Shown here piece by piece: positions 10,358 through 21,445 of a DNA stretch of 64,000 nucleotides. Origin of the DNA: Ilyonectria destructans (Eukaryota; Ascomycota; Sordariomycetes; Hypocreales; Nectriaceae); NCBI GenBank assembly GCA_020740775.1, contig JAHEWK010000024.1, positions 310,001-374,000 on the forward strand. Reading direction: 5' to 3'. Under the pieces are notes generated by a model. That model was given only the letters and a program-made list of their open reading frames with translations, was not told the origin of the DNA and searched no databases. The position numbers and the translations under genes were made by a program. The stretch's first letter is position 1; every line of letters starts with the position of its first letter.

Positions 10358-11974
10358 ATGGCTGGCGTACCAACAAGACGCTGGTACCACTGGTTTTCGC
10401 CAGAGGACAGCCCGCAAGAAAAGAAACTCATCTTTAAGCTCGACTTGCTCCTTGTGCCCTATGCCTTTATCATCTACTGGGTCAAGTATGTTGACCAAAC
10501 CAATATCAGTAAGTATCCAATGCACCTCCGGGCTGCTTTACTTGCTGACGAGTAGTAGACAATGCCTATGTGTCGGGCATGTCCGAAGAGCTAGGGTTCC
10601 ACGGTAATGAGCTGGTGCAGTTCCAAACCGTCTTCGTGGTCGGAAATGTCGTCGGCCTACTACCCTTCATCTATCTCTTCCCAAGAGTTCCCATGCATTA
10701 TTTGGTCCCCACTCTTGACCTGTTCTGGGGCCTTTTTACATTGCTGCAGTATCGTGCACAGAGCTTTGGAGAAATCGCGGCGTATCGATTCATGGTTTCA
10801 CTCTTCGAGGTTCGTTGACTGGCACTTCACTAGTCAGGATGACACTAACTTTTAGAACTAGGCTTCATACTTCCCCGGCGTACACTTTGTGCTAGGATCA
10901 TGGTACCGCAGCGACGAGATTGGCCGCCGTGGCGGTTTCTTCTACATTGGACTCACTCTCGGTACCATGACTGCGAGTCTGCTACAAGGAGCGGCAACAC
11001 AATACCTCGACGGGGTGAATGGGCTGGCAGGTTGGCGTTGGGCATTCATCATCAATGCAGTCATCACACTACCCCTCGCCTTTTTGGGATACTTCATTTG
11101 GCCTGGGACACCGAACAAGCCCAACCGACTCGTCATCAACGAGACCGAACTTGCCCTTGCCAAGGCTCGACTCGAACGAACAGGATCAAAAGTCCAGAGC
11201 ACGCCATTCTCGTGGTCGCTGCTCCGTCGTGTTTTCACGAGCCGGCGCTTTTATCTGCTGGTTTTCTGGGACATACTGTTCTTCAACACTAGCTCCAACT
11301 CGGCCGCGTTCTTGCTCTGGATCAAGAGCCTCGCCCGCTACGATATCACGACTATGAACCAACTGGCAGCCATCAGCCCCGGCCTCGGTATCTTTTTCGT
11401 CCTCTTCATCAACTTCAGTGCCGACCTCTGGCTTGGTAGGCCGGGTGCCATCACTCTGGCCTCTGCCGTTAACTTTACTGGCCTCGTCATTCTCGCAATC
11501 TGGAACGTCCCCGAAGCAGCGAAGTGGTTTGCATTCAGCGTCACGTTCTCTGCCGTTGCGGTTTCGTCCGTTCTATACGGCTGGGCCAACACCATCTTGA
11601 GGCACAACAACGAAGAACGTGCAATGACATTGATTCTCATGACTGCAATCGCCACCTCTACCACTGCCTGGATTCCTTTGTTCACCTATCCCACTGTCGA
11701 AGCTCCCCGGTTCCCCAAGGGTTACGTCTACTCGGCAGTTATGGTGGTGTTGCTTGTTCTGATGACACAAGTCATTCGGGTCCTATTTGGTAGCCACGGG
11801 TAAGTCCTAAGATCAATTTGGAATCAAGTGCGCGACTAACGTTATAATAGAGAAAAGGTCGTTCAGCCGGCTTCCGATTTGGATATTGTGGAGGAGGATA
11901 TTGCCTCGAGCGATGGGGGATCTCCTGGAGAGAATACACGCAAAGGATTCAATGAGGCTGCAACGCAGGTCTAA
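10358..11974 (+). CDS. MFS transporter of the pantothenate/vitamin type (Liz1/Fen2/Dal5 group)
   Basis: Proton-coupled plasma-membrane importer of small organic anions. Exons 10358..10508, 10559..10809, 10862..11799 and 11851..11974 give about 487 aa. All three introns (50-52 nt) keep frame and restore family blocks; the first joins VDQTNI to NNAYVSGM, the hallmark of the pantothenate/biotin/allantoate branch. About 12 membrane segments are visible. The N-terminal tail begins with the WYHWFSPEDS type of sequence common in Liz1-like proteins, and the C-terminal tail is acidic and hydrophilic (DIVEEDIASSD). The second donor is the weak GTTCGT, but phase and content support it. The exact vitamin or acid carried cannot be told. 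Confidence 0.85.
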
Positions 11975-12395
11975 GCTCGACGGAACATACGGACTCCTGT
12001 AAGAACTTCAAAGGAAACAGGGAATAAAGATTGAATCGAAGTCAGACACTAGGCAATGGTGGTCTTGTATCGTGCACTAGGGTGCTCTGAGCAGTAGATA
12101 TTTCTTAATAAGGTCGATTAATACCAATATCCAGTATTTCCTCTTCAACATGTGATTCGCCATGATTTGAGTGATTAGGAAACGAATGACTAATACTGAG
12201 AGATAGAACCGGAGAAATAAAAACCACTTCTTTTTGAAAGTTGGATTTGATACGACATGCGACTGTGTCGTAAATGTCCCCATGATTAAACCTGTTCACG
12301 TAACTTCATCTACTATTCTATCTAAAAGTCAAGCACTATTTTACAGAAACATGATAGGATATAGCTAATGACGATGACTTCTGTTGTATTTAGTC
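11975..12395. other. Convergent 3' spacer
   Basis: AT-rich region between the ends of two convergent genes; nothing else seen. Confidence 0.5.
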
Positions 12396-14579
12396 TCACC
12401 TGTACGTGTTGTGATACGCGGTATCCTCCTGTGATGCCACCATCAACGGAACCTCTGCTGTGGAACCAGTCTGGTGTGTCGGGATCCTGCCAAGGAAGAC
12501 TGCTTCGTCCTCGTCCGATTCCCCATCATCTCCGTGGCCTGGTTTCATCTCCTGGTCCGGCCCTTTCCACACTGGATGCGGTTTATCCTCAGAATCCTTG
12601 TTAGTGACATCAATATCTCCGACCGAAGCATTGCTTGGGTCTAGAAACGGAACGTCGTGGTCGCATCCCTTCCAACCTTGTACGCCAGCGCCCGAAGTCG
12701 CCATCCGTTGTAGTTGCAGCTGACCATACGTTGCCCAGGCTAGTGAATCATCACGATGCCTCAACCGCGACATGAGGAGCTTGGTAACGAGTGTTGGCAG
12801 AAGAATCAACAGGCCGCCAATAACGGCGAGCGTGATGAAGCCGAGTCGGTGGAAATTTTTGAACTCCGTGTTGTGGATCTTCTGCGAGGAACAGATTATA
12901 TCCACCATGTCGTCTCTGCCAGCCGATATTACCGGCAACACATTCTTCAGGCCCGGCATATTTGGGTCCTGTGGGCCCATGGCGATGTTGAGGCGGAGAA
13001 GTTGCATCTTTGCGAGTCCTATTTTGAACCAGTACTCTACCTCCTTCTTCCACTGGTCATTTGGGATCGGAGTTTGGAACCCAGCGACTAGGCCTGGATA
13101 TTTCCTCGCCCTTAGGACTTCGGCGCCAAGGATCATGACGTCGGACCCTATGCCCACCAGGCCCGCTGTCCAGCCGATCGAGATGTATGCAGATGCTTGA
13201 CGTCTCGAGAGACCCTTGATAAAGGTGATGTTACTGGTAGCGTCTGTCCAGCTTGCAGGCTTAGTCCACTCGCGGGAAACGGGGTTCCCGAACTCGTACT
13301 GGTCAACGCAGCCGATGGCAGTGACGGGGTTATCAGGTAAGTAGTAATCAGGGAATAAGGTGAGGTGTTTCTCAGTTGCGGAGAAGAAGGGATCACTGCA
13401 TGGTCCATTAATGCCCGGGATTGGAATGCCGTTGTTGTTGAGCATAATGATGGACGTGTCGGCGTCGTCGCGCTGGAGCTCAGTTATGGGCTCGAATGTC
13501 GCACTATAGGAAGCGCCGTTTGCCATATAGTTGGTGACAACACTGGAAAGCATTGGTTAGTCAGGTGAGAAATGTGGGATACATAGGAGGACTTACTCAA
13601 GGTTGTAGCTTCCCTTGGCTACGAACTGAAGGCTGCTTACATTATACGTCTGCGGACTGTACGGCGTCTTTCCAAAGTAGAGAGACGTCATTTTCTCGCC
13701 CAGTATGTCAGTGCCGTGGATTTTGGTGTACTTGGAAACATCAAGCGGAGCGCACGTCGTGGTTCGCTGCATTTTGACCCTCTCGTGCTTTGGAGCATTG
13801 ATTCCAAAATCCGTGTGCGAGTCCAGCACCTCCGTCTTCATGACAAAAGCAGGGAATTTGTCTTTCGAGAGGCAAATTTTCTTATCAAAGGGACACTCGC
13901 CGTTGGTCCAACTGAATACGGGTAGCTGTCGTCGCGGGAGGAATCGATCGCAGAGCGCCAACTCGGCGCTGCCCTCGTAGCAGCTGTCGACGTAGGTGAC
14001 GGCTTCCCAAGACTGGTTTCTCAGCGCATTAAACCCGGCGACCGGATCGTCAGCCAGGCTCGCTAACCAGAAGCCGCAATTCGGACTCTGGATTAGGACC
14101 TCGTCGCCTTGGTTTTCGAGTAGCTGGAAAGCGGCGATGAATGGCACCCCGATGAGGAAAAACAAGAAACTTAGGACGGCGAGGAGGATGAGTGGCAGGG
14201 TACGCCACGCGACGCGTGAGTTGGTGAAGCCCCATGTAGACCAGAGCTTCAAGTAGGCTGAGGCAATAGCTGTTGCGCTGTCACTATTGCGGAGGATCGT
14301 CATTTCCTGGTGGTAGAGGGCATCCAAATTTCCCTGTTGCTGTATGGCGTGACGGCGAAGTCGCCGACGTCGATTCCACTTGAAGAGGAAGAGAGTCAGG
14401 AGTGTCCATAGACCACCCTCAACAAAGACGATGAAGATACCGATGAAGATGGCCACCAGATCTGCCGAGTTCTTGCCCATGGTGATTTTGCCGCCCGACA
14501 CCGCATTGCCATTCCAGTTGGTCCAGCCTCCCCTCCGGACATAGTCCGGTTTGACGTAAAAGTTGGAGTTGATAGCCAT
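12396..14579 (-). CDS. Large fungal membrane protein of unknown function
   Basis: Exons 14579..13597 and 13542..12396 encode about 709 aa; the 54-nt intron (donor GTAAGT, acceptor CCAG) is phase-correct. I count four membrane segments: about residues 40-65 and 125-150, and two in the C-terminal half (around ISIGWTAGLVGIGSDVMI, then LAVIGGLLILLPTLV). Between the second and third lies a long loop with several Cys and Asn-X-Ser/Thr sites, expected to face outside. The C-terminal tail is acidic and probably cytosolic. Proteins of this build are common and lineage-specific in Sordariomycetes, usually unnamed. No catalytic motif is visible. A sensor or surface-display role would be a guess. Confidence 0.75.
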
Positions 14580-15135
14580 TATCGGGCTTGTCTAAAGGCG
14601 ATCAAGGCAGCAAACGTCTATAATCCGGAGAATTGGGGTTCGACGAGCTGGGCGTGACAGTTAAATCAAGACATTTCCAGCACAACGCGGGGAGGCTCGA
14701 GCCAAGCTGTGAGCCCCTTGAATCTGCGCCTCAACTTAATGCAGCAGCTTAATTGCCACTGAATAAGGTGTGGAAAAGCAACCACACGCCATTTTGAACC
14801 AATATTGGCACTGCCGACCCAATTAGATTGCTATGCCAAGGCCAGCCCACGGTCTCGTCCCTCGAGTCAACCCGCGAGTGCTGGGAGACAACAAAACCGG
14901 GCTGGATCTGAACGGGTCTGGCCAAGCCTCATTGTACGTTGGTCGTTTGTGGCGCCTGCACTCAGCTGCTCTGGGGGAACTATTGACGCTCATCACTCAG
15001 ATACGAGAGCGGGCCTGGATCAAGCTGAAACTAGTGGATGATTCCATTCGCGGGGATTCTCGGCTACTTGCCAGTCTACCTGTTTATTGACTAGGCTTTG
15101 TGCCACCAACAAGCAATCACGCGGGGCGGCAATAA
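14580..15135. other. Promoter of the membrane protein gene and left flank of the retroelement
   Basis: No gene is supported. Base composition is ordinary until it changes abruptly inside the retrotransposon. Confidence 0.5.
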
Positions 15136-15140
15136 GATTC

Positions 15141-15324
15141 TGTTGGAGAGAGAAAGAGACTCTTTACTAGGAAACCTTCGATAGATTGATATCAGGACCT
15201 TAGTCATAAGAGGGGTCAGATAACCCCTCTTCCGGCCGGTCCGGATGACCGGAAGATTATCGCAATTATTATTATCAATTAAGATACTATTGCAATAATT
15301 AAATTGACTATAATAGATCTATTA
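15141..15324 (+). repeat. 5' LTR of the Copia-type element
   Basis: Starts TGTTGGAGAG and ends ATTA (CA lost by mutation). It aligns end to end with the 3' LTR and carries more C-to-T changes than that copy, for instance ATTATTATTATC against ATCATCATCATC. Confidence 0.9.
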
Positions 15325-17954
15325 ATTAACAGTTAGATTTCCGTAATAAAGCTATTTACGCTATAATCTATATAGCTTTTATTATCTATTTTGAGATTAA
15401 TTTACCTACTAATTCTATCTAATTTTACCTACTTTATAAATAATATAATATCTACTAAAAATAATATATCTGCTAACTATAGAGTCTTTCTAGAGGATTA
15501 GATAGATTTGGCAGATTGGGATAGAGAATACTAAATAAGGGCAATTTCAGCTAAAATTTAAGCTCTAATTAACCTAAATAGGGATAATTAGGCTCTAGAA
15601 GAGCTAGTTAGACTGACTTTTAGTAGCTATTATTGCTGAATTTCTATATAGCAGATTAAGCTTAATTTACTCCAGATCTAATAGTTTAGTTAGATTCTTT
15701 TTATAATTCCAGTTATTATTCCTAAATTAACTGATTTTATAGAGTAAGTCTAATTAATCTAAAAGTTAATAGCTAAAAATAAAACTTTCTATTAATCTAA
15801 CTATAGAAATTATAAGTAAGACTATAAAGAATATAAATATTAATATTAGTAGATTTTTAAGATTAGAATTTAGATATAAAAAACTATTTTTAAGAAATTA
15901 CTTATTAGCTTCTATAATTTTAAATAGAATTTTAAATTTTAATATTTTAATTTAAGGAATAGTATTAGGGTCTTAATAATTAAGCAGTAAAATAATACTC
16001 TAGAAAAATATCAGAAGATTCTATCTACTATACTTAAAGCTTCTAAGAAATTCCCTAACTGGCTAATAGATTAAAAGTAAGCTATATATTAAGCCTAAAT
16101 AAGAGGGATTAAAAACTTAAATAACTTAAATATATAGTTTAGTAATTTATATAATACTATTAATTTAGTTCTATTAAGCTAGATTTTAAATTATTAAGGG
16201 ATTTATTAAGAGAAGCTTAAAGATAAAACTCTAATAATTTAAATTATAGCTAAAAATCTATATATAGAGATTAGCTGGAGAGGCTTATAAAAGCTAGTTA
16301 AAGCTTTAAATAGATTTAATAGAAAGAAAGCTTTTAGCTTAATCTATAGATAGAAGTCTAATTAAAATAATAATTAAAATTAGAATTAGAGTTAAAGTAA
16401 GAAAAAGGAAGATTATTCTATTAAAACCCCTTAAGCTAAAGGGAAGAGATATAAATTTAATTAATTTAGCCTAAATAATAAAAAGAAAATTAAGAATAAT
16501 AACCTAAATTAAATTAATCTAGCTTATAAGGCTTATAGAATTAAATAGTATAACTAAAAGAAATACTATTATATCTTTCTAATAAAGGTTTCTATCTAAT
16601 TTAAATTTAACTTTATTATTAAGAATAGAGTAAAGCTTTAACTAGTTAGTCTAAAGTAAAAAGTCTAGCTTAAGAATCTTAAGATTAAACCTATTAAATT
16701 AGATTAATTAGGCTGGGAAATTAGCTGCTATAATAACCTAATAACCTTAATTAAAGTGGCTTTTTTAATATTAGAATATCTACTATAGATATTAGCTATT
16801 TTAAACTTTAGAATTATAATCTATATCTTTAATAAAATTAGCTAATTTCTAGAATATCAGCTTATTAGATCTAATAATATCCTTATTACTAAAGAATATA
16901 AAATTCTAGTCTAAAAATATAGTAAGGTTAATATTATAACTAATAGACCTAAGGGCCCTAAAGTTATTACTTTAAATAATATAGCCTATTATTCTAACTT
17001 CTCTTATAATTTAATATCTCTATAAAGACTATAATAGTAGGGCTATTAGTAGGATATATACCCAGCTTTTAACTATCTTAAGTCTTTAAACAGTCTAATT
17101 ATATACTTTCTATCTAATTATTATAACTAATTTATCCTAAAATATATCCCTTTTAATACTGTCTTTTCTATTTAATATAGCCAGTTTAACTTAATAATCT
17201 AACTTAAGGTAATTAAGTAAGATATATAGTATTAATACTTTAGACTAAGTTATTTAAAGCCTTAAGCTCTAAAAAGGCTAATTAATAAGGTTATAGAGGC
17301 CTAAATTAAAGAGATTATAACTATTAGCTATAATAACTGCAGCACTTTTAAAATTACCTAATAAGTTAGCTGCTAGCTAAGGGACCTTCTAGCTAAATTT
17401 AGTTTAAGATTAGTAATTAACTTCTATAATTTAGATAAGAATTCTAATAGCTATAGCAGCTTAATACTAATAATAGACTGCTATTCTAGCTATATCTAGA
17501 ATTTCTACCTTAAGATTAAAAAGTAGACTGAGCTTATTAAGGTTCTTAGGGACTTTTTAAGCTATCTTTTTTATTAATTTAAGCTAAAGTTACTAGTAGT
17601 TAAATATAATAGAGAAATCCTAGGAAAATCAGAAGACTATTTCTATTTAATATATCGGCTTCTTACTGAAATAAGTATTATTATAGAGTTAATAGCTATA
17701 GATATAGCTGCTTAAAATAGCAGTATTAAGCTATTCAGTAAGATTATTAAGATTAAAATAAAAGCCCTACAGTTAGAAGCCTAATTTCCCTTCTTTTTTT
17801 AAGTTAAAATCTATTAAACTGCTATTTATCTATATAATTAAACCCCTAAAGTAATTAATAACTAGAATACTCTATATATCTAGTTTTATATAGTAATAGC
17901 CTAGTAGAATAACTATAGTTAGAGACTTAAAATCCCCTATTTAAATTACCTAAA

Positions 17955-18386
17955 TGTAACGGCCGTACTTATCCTGAACTGTCGGTATAGGGTAGGCGCG
18001 GATCGTAGGGTTCAGGTCCTAGTAGGGATTAGGACGTCGTATGTAAGTCGTAGTGTGGTTACTGCGAACGGGTAATACAGTAGAGTGAGGGTGTCACGTC
18101 TGGTAATGTATAGCTGGTACAGTAAGCTAGGTAACCAAGTTGTATTGATAGCTGGTGAGGCTGTCTTCTATGAAAGGGCTAAATGAGTGTGTTTATATGC
18201 TACGGCTATTCTGGTGGGCTCACTGGGTGAGGGTGAGTCCGATCTTGTGGCTCATCGTGGGCAAGTGAGTCGGATGCCCGGGCTCACTTGTACGGGGTGA
18301 GTTCGGGATCTTGTGGTCATGTGAAAAAGTGGGTACGTCATGGTTCTGCCGGTTGTGACCGCCTGGTCCCAACCCGGGCCGTGACA
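17955..18386 (+). repeat. Solo LTR of a second element, not RIP-mutated
   Basis: A 432-bp island of normal composition begins TGTAACGGCC and ends GGCCGTGACA, imperfect inverted ends of TG..CA type as in gypsy-class LTRs. It is surrounded by AT-saturated Copia remains. Its flanks (CTAAA and GTAGA) are not a clean duplication. It lies exactly where integrase ends and the RNase H tail begins, so deletion of the reverse transcriptase region and the LTR boundary coincide. Confidence 0.65.
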
Positions 18387-18593
18387 GTAGACTATATTAG
18401 TATAGAGAATATAATTACTAATAGTCTTACTAAGGTTCTAGTAGGCCCGATATTTTAACGGTCAGTTAAATAGCTAGGTCTAGTTAATATCTCAGACCGG
18501 CTAGAGCTAAGGAAGATAAAGGACCTAATAGATAACAATTTAGGGATATAAAGAGGGCAGCTTTAACCTTATTAGCTTCAAGCTGGGGGGGTA

Positions 18594-18777
18594 TATTGGA
18601 GAGAGAAAGAGACTCTTTACTAGAAAACCTTTAATATATTGATATCAGGACCTTAGTTATAAGAGGGGTTAGATAACCCCTCTTCCGGCCGGTCCGGATA
18701 ACCGGAAGATCATCGCGATCATCATCATCAATTGAGACACTATTGCAACGATCAAATTGACCGTAACGGATCCATCA
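18594..18777 (+). repeat. 3' LTR of the Copia-type element
   Basis: Begins TATTGGAGAG (TG changed to TA) and ends ATCA, directly followed by the GATTC duplication. Its second half keeps many C residues lost in the 5' copy. Confidence 0.9.
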
Positions 18778-18782
18778 GATTC

Positions 18783-19145
18783 TAGATCCTTAATCGGTAG
18801 CGCTGCGATAAGGTGACCAGGCTCGGCAGTTGCATCTTCAGTCCTTCGGCCTTCAATTTCCTCCTGTGGGAAGATGTTTCGCCGGTGGCTATGTCGCCGT
18901 AGGGCTGCGAACTAACAGTACACACACCAGTCAACCGTGCCGTTTCTCTGCGGTGGCTTTTGTAGGCCAGACTGTCCCTGAGGTTCGGCTACTTTTTGTC
19001 GACTGTCCACGACCATGTCCGACGCCATCTCCAGTTGTGCGATTCTCCGTGTCATTTCTCCACCCATACCTGGCTGCACTATCGGCCGCTTGTTGGAGGG
19101 AGCAACTTTGCCTGGCGAACTTTTACCATTTGTTCCACCCCTGAC
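18783..19145. other. Spacer between retroelement and SesB-like gene
   Basis: No gene supported; ordinary base composition. Confidence 0.5.
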
Positions 19146-20697
19146 TCAAATCGGAGGAGGGGACAATTGGAGCCCTTGGATTGGGCCATTGAACTGGATA
19201 CCAGAACCGTTGTTAATGTTTTGCGGCGCGTTTCCCGTGTTCACATTTATCCAGCCAGTTCCAGAGTTGTGGAAAGTATATCGTGGTGTACAGTCTCCTC
19301 TGATGTCCACGTTGCTCTTAGAATCGCTGTCAGCAACTTTTGTGCTTGTTCTCGTGCTTGAAGCTATTAGCGGATGAACTGTCTCGCGTTGTTGACAACG
19401 GATACCTAATCTGTGATTCCCATCGGATAAGTTCTGCGAGCAGCCTTTTAAATCCCTGGTCTTCCGCAGACCTGAACTTCACCAAGTCTTTATGATTTGC
19501 GTGAATGGTAACCGAATTATAACCTTCAAGGGTGGCCGATTCCTTAGGTACAACTATTCCAATCCCAGCTAGAGGCAGTTCTTCAACGAAGCATGTGACC
19601 TGGAGATTCCGGCCGCTTTCTCGCAACTCTCGTAGCATGGCCAAAAACATCAGTTGAATGGATTCGAGAAACTGATCATTTGTATCCAAAATGTCTAACA
19701 GTGACTTGTTGGTGGACCTGACAAGGCCTAGGGCTGAAGCTGGGATCTTGGCCCAGTCAGCCATCCAGGAGCCCCTGTGCGGCGTGCCCATGAATACGAT
19801 GCCTTCTAGGGAATTGAACACGCTACGAAGATGGACTTCGGGGTTGTTTCTCGAGAGTAAAACGGCTTCCTTGCAGACAATGCCACCCAAACTGTGGGCG
19901 ATGAAGATGAGGGGCCGATGCGTTGCCTTGTGGATAGCCCGGTCTGATGTCAAATCGGCTAAGAGGTTCGTGGCATGATCGATTAACCTATTCGATGACG
20001 CAACAGGATTTCGCACTATGTACGCATCGTATCCGAAAGCCATGATACGAGCCCTGGGAAGCGCTGGTGGCAGGAGTGTCTTTGGCCATGATATAGCCTC
20101 TCTGTGGACTGTCCAACTTTTATCCCGAGTGCCAGATAACCCGTGAACAAAACAAACATCAACTGTGTCAGACAGCCTGATAGGGACTGTTGGAATCTGA
20201 CTTATCACATAACTGACGATCTTACGATGTCTGGAACGGCTTCCAGACCGGCTGCTAGGAATCCGGTCTGGACCAGGTCTTAAGGGCCCGGCTGCTAGGA
20301 ATCCGGTCTGGACCAAGTCTCAGGGCTCCGGCAGGTAGGTCTTCCGGCCTCAGACCTCCGGACCTCGGGCCCGGAGGCCCCCGGAGGCCCCCGGAGGCCG
20401 ACCTCATCCTCATCTATAAGACCGATCCCTAGCCCTTCAATAGATAGAAAAATCAAGCAATTCCATCGTCATCCAAGCTGTCTTATCCAATCCATCCTTC
20501 GTCTGATAAACTGTAGCTTCGGGACAATCGTGTAACACCTTGATTCCATCAGGGAATGAGGAAGCTAGTGGACCGGGCTTTGGAGATGACTCGACCGGCT
20601 TTGTTCCAGGGCATGGGTACGAACTCGGCGGCACGGGGTCGCCGGTTGTTGGTTGCTGAGGCTTTTTGCGTCTAAAAATGGTTTCGAATTTCCTCAT
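19146..20697 (-). pseudogene. SesB-like alpha/beta hydrolase with C-terminal sigma motif, interrupted by a solo LTR
   Basis: SesB proteins are lipase/esterase-like effectors of fungal NLR systems. The first exon (from 20697) has the typical Lys/Pro-rich start and a block ending DCPEATV. The frame is then broken by a 343-bp LTR (20166-20508) and resumes with DVCFVHGLSG at 20160. Past that come the nucleophile elbow AHSLGGIV, GTPHRGSW and the NHKDLVKF histidine region. A 79-nt intron is likely (19327-19405, donor GTATCC, acceptor GACAG). It shifts the frame into a final exon that encodes a ~32-residue Asn/Gly motif (nt 19280-19185) and stops at 19146. That motif is identical at 26 of 32 positions to the end of the neighbouring SesA-like protein. 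The frame in front of DVCF has no ATG inside the LTR, and the next in-frame ATG lies after the HG motif, so a working enzyme is unlikely unless the LTR is spliced out. The gene is divergent from the SesA-like gene. Confidence 0.82.
20166..20508. mobile_element. Solo LTR inserted in the SesB-like gene
   Basis: 343 bp, starting TGTCAGACAG and ending GTCTGATA, flanked by the duplication AACTG (20161-20165 and 20509-20513). Ends of TGTCAGAC..GTCTGA[C/T]A type are common in fungal Copia LTRs. It contains two tandem ~43-bp copies of CCGGCTGCTAGGAATCCGG plus flanking sequence (about 20248-20330) and three copies of a 10-mer CCCCGGAGGC (about 20370-20399). No internal element is left, so the full element was lost by LTR recombination. 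Confidence 0.85.
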
Positions 20698-21445
20698 GAT
20701 GGAATATGTATTGCTGAATTGAGCCCTTTAAAAAAAAAAGCCGTGGGAACCGCTGCTATGCCGGATGGTTTAACATCAAATCTCAGAATTGCAGCACAAA
20801 TGGTATTGTCGAACGAAAGGAAAACCCGACCAGGAGCCGGTCAAATTAGGCATGGGGAAAAGAAAGATTAGGCTGTGTTGGAAATCGTAGCAGAGTGGGG
20901 GGTTTTCGCCCGTCACGAGATCCTAGCTCTATTTCGTATCACAAGAGTGCGCGCCGTGTAGTTTCTTCAATATATACGAAAGTACATATCTTGTGCAGAG
21001 TATTATTTGGTTATTTTACACTAGAGCACGCACATAATATCTCCCGGTCACTGCAAGTCCGCAACTTATCGACCAGACTTGAAAACAGATCTGATCCGGA
21101 ACATTTTCGCCAGCTGGGCGCAGCGACCCAACAGCAGGCAACCGTTGCCTCTTCTCGGTGAGTGAGATTGTGGATCAGAGATAACTTGATTGGGCATGGA
21201 TGTGTCAGGTGGTCGCTCGCCTTTAAGAGGCGCCTGCAGGCTGAGGTGTTTCCACTGGCCCTCAAGATACAACAGCTTGCGCCTGTAAAATCGCCCGGGA
21301 CCGCTTTGTTCTCACAATCGAGACCACCGAGCTGCTATTATTAATTGCTTAATTCGTGAGTATCTTGTGCCCTTCCTAGAAGCAACGTTTGCCTGATGAA
21401 ATAATGCAGAGTCTTTTCACCCTGTCTTGACTCCCATCTAATACA
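20698..21445. promoter_or_regulatory. Divergent promoter of the SesB-like and SesA-like genes
   Basis: A 748-bp space between two genes transcribed away from each other, which favours shared control of the two effectors. No distinct operator or TATA element was singled out, and no other gene is supported here. Confidence 0.5.

Larger units (their letters stand above)
15136..18782 (+). mobile_element. RIP-degraded Ty1/Copia-type LTR retrotransposon with target duplication
   Basis: Two 184-bp LTRs (15141-15324 and 18594-18777) bound a 3.6-kb element flanked by the 5-bp duplication GATTC (15136-15140 and 18778-18782). A polypurine tract (CTGGGGGG, about 18584) precedes the 3' LTR. The interior is extremely AT-rich and full of TAA/TAG, the mark of C-to-T mutation by RIP. 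Allowing stops, plus-strand translation shows in order: a gag-like region, the protease-side block with NLISL, and integrase, with gag-protease-integrase order as in Copia. After 18387 only the C-terminal end of the RNase H region remains. Reverse transcriptase is missing, and a foreign LTR sits at the gap. The element cannot be autonomous. Confidence 0.85.

Noticed and set aside
18830..19377. Several overlapping plus-strand frames of 100-121 codons
   Set aside because: They are antisense shadows of the last SesB-like exon and its spacer; only the minus-strand reading gives the shared prion motif.
20265..20316. Apparent new start of the SesB-like protein inside the solo LTR
   Set aside because: The frame is open but begins without an ATG; the codon at its head is TTG and a stop lies just before. 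It is read-through of LTR sequence, not a supported gene start.
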